NCBI GenBank assembly: GCA_937921525.1
Contig: CAKZUM010000676.1
Coordinates: forward strand, 1 to 9,818
Source of the DNA: an uncultured Saprospiraceae bacterium
GTDB taxonomy: Bacteria > Bacteroidota > Bacteroidia > Chitinophagales > Saprospiraceae
Reading direction: 5' to 3'
DNA: 9,818 nt
The notes under the pieces are model-generated. The model searched no databases and had not been told where the DNA came from. It was given only the letters and a program-made list of their open reading frames with translations. Positions 6,604 to 9,818 of this stretch are shown here, one piece after another. How positions within the stretch are numbered: position 1 is the stretch's first letter; every line of letters starts with the position of its first letter. Made by a program: the position numbers and the translations under genes.

Positions 6604-6620
6604 GCGGATTAACAATCCGC
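6604..6620. repeat. Compact palindrome between convergent stop codons
   Basis: GCGGATT and AATCCGC form a perfect 7-bp stem around AAC, in the 29-base gap between two convergent genes. Neither side has a long T-run, so termination in either direction would be weak. The 7-3-7 design equals the short hairpin inside each arm of the repeat at 8543-8613, which points to REP-like elements. Confidence 0.55.
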
Positions 6621-6631
6621 TTTACTTGGCT

Positions 6632-8386
6632 CTACGCCTCCACTTCCACAAATTGCATTTCATACAACTGCTTATAATGTCCATCTTCCAATTGCAATAA
6701 CTCTTGATGCGGACCAAATTCCATAATCTTTCCTTTATCCAAAACCATAATATTATTGGCATGGCGAATCGTAGATAAACGATGGGCGATAATAATAGAA
6801 GTACGTTTAGCAATTAAAGTTTCTATTGCATATTGGATAACTGATTCTGATTCTGGGTCAATAGAAGAAGTCGCTTCATCTAAGATGAGTATATCTGGGT
6901 CAAAAACTAAGGCTCGTACAAAAGAGATTAATTGTCGCTGCCCCATAGATAAGGTTGCACCACGTTCCATCACCTCATATTCATATCCGCCGGGCAGTTT
7001 CATAATAAATTCATGTGCGCCAATCATTTTTGCTGCTTCTATGACCGTCTCTTTACTGATAGAGGCATCCCGAAGCGTAATATTTTCCATAACAGAGCCA
7101 GAAAATAGAAATACATCTTGTAAAACAACAGCAATTCTTTTTCTTAAGGCTTTGAGTTCATAAGAACGAATATCCGTACCATCAATTAAAATTTCTCCAC
7201 TATTCAATTCATAAAAGCGATTCAAAATATTGATGATCGTAGATTTTCCAGAACCTGTACTACCAACTATCGCCAAGGTCTCGCCTGCATTCACTTTAAA
7301 GTTGATGTTTTTTAACACATATTCTTTAGCGATATAGGCAAAGCTTACGTCTTGAAATGCTAAGTCTCCTTTTAGGCGATCAGGCGAAATCGTTCCTGTA
7401 TTGGCAATTTGTTGTTTGCTGTCTAATAAGGTAAATACCCGATCTGCGGCAACCAAGCCCATTTGCAGGGTATTAAACTTATCTGCTAACATTCGCATAG
7501 GTCGGAACAACATAGATAAGAAAATCGGAAATGCGACTAAAGCACCTAATGTAACTTCTCCCCCTATTACCCCCCTAGCCCCATACCATACCATCAAACC
7601 TAATGAAGCAGCAGAGATAATCTCTACAACTGGAAAAAAAATAGCATAGTATAATATAGCATTGAGATTGGCTTCCGTATATTCTCGATTGATGGTTTTA
7701 AACTTATCCATTTCTTGCTCCTCTGCATTGAATATTTGAACCATTCGCATGCCTGTAATTCGTTCCTGCAAAAAAGCATTCATTCGAGAAATTTGTGTTC
7801 GAACGATTTGGTAGGACGCTTTTACTTTTTCTTTAAAAATATAGGTTGCTCCAATTAAAAAAGGCATCGTAATCAAACAGACTAAAGTTAATTTCCAACT
7901 TGTGTACAGCATAATACCCAATACCGCAAACAGGGTCAACAAATCTGCAAGAATAGTAATCACCCCTTGCGAAAAGACGGTGTTAATCGTTTCTATATCA
8001 TTGATTGTTCGAGTAGTAGAAGTACCTATAGGGGTTTTATCGAAATAGCTCAATTTTAGATTGGTAATGTGTTTAAATACACTCACTCTCAAATCTCTAA
8101 TCACCGATTGACCTAGCCAATTGGTGCTATAAATAAAAGCATATTGTAATAATACATTAACAAGCAACACAACCCCAATCAGCATCGCGACCCTTGTCAT
8201 CCCTGGAATATCGAATTTAAAAATATAGTCGTCCACCATCACTTTAATCAAGTATGGGCGCAAGGTAGCTACTGGGGCTAATACAACTGCTAGCACTCCT
8301 GCGGTAATAAATATACCTCGATAAGGCTTTGCTAACGCAATCACTCTCCCAAACAACTGATAATCAAACTTCTTTTGCTCCGCCAT
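6632..8386 (-). CDS. ABC exporter half-transporter (MsbA/multidrug type)
   Basis: A 584-residue fusion of one transmembrane domain and one nucleotide-binding domain, expected to work as a dimer in the inner membrane and export a lipid, drug or peptide. The transmembrane part (about 1-320) has six hydrophobic segments near 23-45, 63-86, 142-160, 164-184, 246-270 and 278-296. The ATPase part (about 340-580) is complete: Walker A GSTGSGKST (375-383), Q-loop Q423, signature LSMGQRQ (479-485), Walker B ILILDE (499-504), D-loop SSID (507-510) and switch His H535. The signature has Met where LSGGQ has Gly, a variant that fits this exporter group. It has no N-terminal C39 peptidase domain, so it is not a bacteriocin-type exporter. 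It is transcribed alone, with 264 bases to the next minus-strand gene. Substrate cannot be deduced; a gene name such as msbA would be a guess. Confidence 0.93.
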   Translation of the reverse strand: MAEQKKFDYQLFGRVIALAKPYRGIFITAGVLAVVLAPVATLRPYLIKVMVDDYIFKFDIPGMTRVAMLIGVVLLVNVLLQYAFIYSTNWLGQSVIRDLRVSVFKHITNLKLSYFDKTPIGTSTTRTINDIETINTVFSQGVITILADLLTLFAVLGIMLYTSWKLTLVCLITMPFLIGATYIFKEKVKASYQIVRTQISRMNAFLQERITGMRMVQIFNAEEQEMDKFKTINREYTEANLNAILYYAIFFPVVEIISAASLGLMVWYGARGVIGGEVTLGALVAFPIFLSMLFRPMRMLADKFNTLQMGLVAADRVFTLLDSKQQIANTGTISPDRLKGDLAFQDVSFAYIAKEYVLKNINFKVNAGETLAIVGSTGSGKSTIINILNRFYELNSGEILIDGTDIRSYELKALRKRIAVVLQDVFLFSGSVMENITLRDASISKETVIEAAKMIGAHEFIMKLPGGYEYEVMERGATLSMGQRQLISFVRALVFDPDILILDEATSSIDPESESVIQYAIETLIAKRTSIIIAHRLSTIRHANNIMVLDKGKIMEFGPHQELLQLEDGHYKQLYEMQFVEVEA

Positions 8387-8542
8387 TTTCTTGAATACAA
8401 AATGATATTAAATAATCTATATTAGTTCCTGCAAGGTAAGAATAAAAAACTATAGGGATTGGTTCATCGGACTATTGAAATTGTTTAAAAGTTTGATACT
8501 GTATATTTTTAGATTATTTGTGATCTACTGTGAACGATGCAA

Positions 8543-8613
8543 GATCGTCGAGGTTTGTAACCTCGATGCAGTATGATTATCGTATCACATCGAGATTACA
8601 AACCTCGACGATC
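8543..8613. repeat. BIME-like inverted pair of palindromes
   Basis: Two 26-base arms (8543-8568 and 8588-8613) are inverse copies with a single mismatch, separated by 19 bases that can pair in part. Each arm is itself a small hairpin: CGAGGTT-TGT-AACCTCG on the left, and the same with one change on the right. This head-to-head pairing of short palindromes is how REP/BIME elements look. It lies in the gap between two minus-strand genes. The rest of 8387-8650 shows nothing else clear, and no strong promoter for the ABC gene was found. Confidence 0.7.
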
Positions 8614-8650
8614 AATGTCAATGAATAGAATTCTAAGATTAAATTCTTAC

Positions 8651-9818
8651 TTACTTATAATCAATACTTCTAAATCTACTCAAATCCGCAGGGTATGCTC
8701 TCTCTCGCCCCAATTCATATTCATAAATAAGCTGTCCAAGTTTTTTAAAAAACGGAAAACCTTTTGTGTCATACTCATATACACTATCATTATAAATCCG
8801 ATTGTCATTGACATGAATGGTCGCAGCGATCATAAATTCTATATTATTTTTTAAATCAATCACATAGGCTACATCTGTCAAATAACCATAGGCATCTCCC
8901 ACTTTATTAAATATTCTGATATGGTCGGGTATTGTTTCTTCATTCCCACCAAATAGAAAGAATTTTACATATCCATCTGGCTGGTCGAAATAGGGGTATT
9001 GCCCTTCTCTTGGATGTTGCGACATATATTGATAAAGCAATTGATAATCTGATTCTGTCAAATCAAAGCGTTGATTAGCTGGTACAGATTCTGGAAATAA
9101 AGTGGTTTGTAAAAGAGCCTGCAAATCTCTAAGAGAGCAATAATTTTTATAGCGAAAATCAAAAGGTTCGGCTATTATTTTACCAACGTTATTTTCATAT
9201 CCTTTCCCTTTAATTTCATTTTCTAATTCAAATATTGGAGACGCTTTACTTCGCACTTCTCCTTGATGATAAAGTATTTTATCCCCTGTATAAAAAGTAA
9301 CTGGGTTCGTATATTGGTTACTCAAAGAATCATATCCAGGTGCTGATAAGCGATGAATCAATCTAGTATCTGTAAAGCCTTTATTCCATAAGCTTTTATT
9401 TAATTGTTCTTGACCAACAAATTCATAGAGGCGATTATAGGCATCATTATCACTGACTAAAAAAATCTTTTTGATGTAATGGGCAATGCTAGGTAATACA
9501 TTTTCTGAAGTAGCATCTGTAAAAGCTTTCGTCTGAGGAGGACTGCCTGCATCTGTTCGCATAGGCGTATTTTTATCCAGCCCAATAACTTTTAATTGAT
9601 TTAATTTTTCTAGGGCTACTAATGCGGTTGGAAATTTTACGGTACTGGCAGGATAAAAATATTGATCTGTATTTACCCCATATTCAAAAGAAGTGAAACT
9701 AGGCATATTGACTGAATCTCTATTGATCTGCGTATAAATAATCTGTGTTTCGTAATGTGCTGGACGATCCAGTATATCTCCGAAATCTTGTTTGTTTTTT
9801 ATTAATAAATCTTGTAAT
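8651..9818 (-). CDS. Beta-lactamase-fold serine hydrolase (5' end missing)
   Basis: The frame is open to the right edge: the codons at 9817-9707 (beginning L-Q-D-L-L) lead into the Met at 9706, so that Met is internal and the true start and probable signal peptide lie outside. In the 388 visible residues the class A beta-lactamase/penicillin-binding landmarks appear in order: STVK (58-61, nucleophile Ser and Lys) in YFYPASTVKFPTALVALEKL, SDN (122-124) in LVSDNDAYNRLYEFVG, and KVG (305-307) in FNKVGDAYGYLTDVAYVIDL as the KTG equivalent. I do not see a clear omega-loop Glu like E166 of class A enzymes, so true beta-lactam hydrolysis is doubtful. A periplasmic serine hydrolase or transpeptidase-like role is equally possible. 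The region between SDN and KVG is longer than in classical class A enzymes. The C-terminus is Tyr-rich. Its nearest neighbour downstream is the ABC exporter, but a repeat intervenes. Confidence 0.85.
   Translation of the reverse strand, partial: LQDLLIKNKQDFGDILDRPAHYETQIIYTQINRDSVNMPSFTSFEYGVNTDQYFYPASTVKFPTALVALEKLNQLKVIGLDKNTPMRTDAGSPPQTKAFTDATSENVLPSIAHYIKKIFLVSDNDAYNRLYEFVGQEQLNKSLWNKGFTDTRLIHRLSAPGYDSLSNQYTNPVTFYTGDKILYHQGEVRSKASPIFELENEIKGKGYENNVGKIIAEPFDFRYKNYCSLRDLQALLQTTLFPESVPANQRFDLTESDYQLLYQYMSQHPREGQYPYFDQPDGYVKFFLFGGNEETIPDHIRIFNKVGDAYGYLTDVAYVIDLKNNIEFMIAATIHVNDNRIYNDSVYEYDTKGFPFFKKLGQLIYEYELGRERAYPADLSRFRSIDYK

Noticed and set aside
6756..7163. Plus-strand open frame opposite the ABC ATPase domain
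   Set aside because: It is antisense to the conserved Walker and signature region, so it is open only because of codon bias.

Overview
The window looks like a chromosomal segment of a Bacteroidota bacterium, possibly of the Saprospiria/Aureispira kind. The base composition is AT-rich. Start codons lack Shine-Dalgarno motifs and sit behind A-rich leaders. Two starts carry the Bacteroidota-type -7 box TAnnTTTG. One encoded protein is DUF4294-like, a family I know only from this phylum. The exact genus is inference.

Left block, minus strand: a DUF4294-like secreted protein (2305-2922) is followed by a secreted CotH/kinase-like protein (1190-2248, or up to 2305 with a GTG start that overlaps the preceding stop by one base). 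Next comes the endolytic murein transglycosylase MltG (34-1107), then perhaps the first five codons of another gene at the left edge. The three genes probably form an envelope-related operon. A good Bacteroidota promoter match lies just upstream of the DUF4294-like gene.

Middle: about 1.1 kb (2935-4039) has no convincing gene but is full of inverted repeats. These include a strong minus-strand intrinsic terminator at 3109-3144 with no evident gene to terminate, a 7-bp tandem repeat, and a long near-palindrome. A compact Type II restriction-modification system follows on the plus strand: a D12-class (alpha-group) adenine methyltransferase (4040-4942), overlapping by ATGA an HNH/zinc-ribbon restriction endonuclease with a winged-helix-like N-terminus (4939-5667). 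It is the only plus-strand operon here and is bordered by repeat-rich or scar-like DNA, so it is probably a transferred defence module.

Right block: a class I SAM-dependent methyltransferase of unknown substrate (5796-6602, plus) converges on a full-length ABC exporter half-transporter (6632-8386, minus), with a REP-like hairpin between their stops. A 71-bp BIME-like inverted repeat (8543-8613) separates the exporter from a beta-lactamase-fold serine hydrolase (8651-9818, minus). The hydrolase frame is open to the right edge, so its N-terminus is missing.

No rRNA, tRNA, CRISPR array or intact transposase was seen. The defence module is of a known architectural type. I found nothing that can be called a new system from sequence alone; the least explained part is the structured 2935-4039 region.
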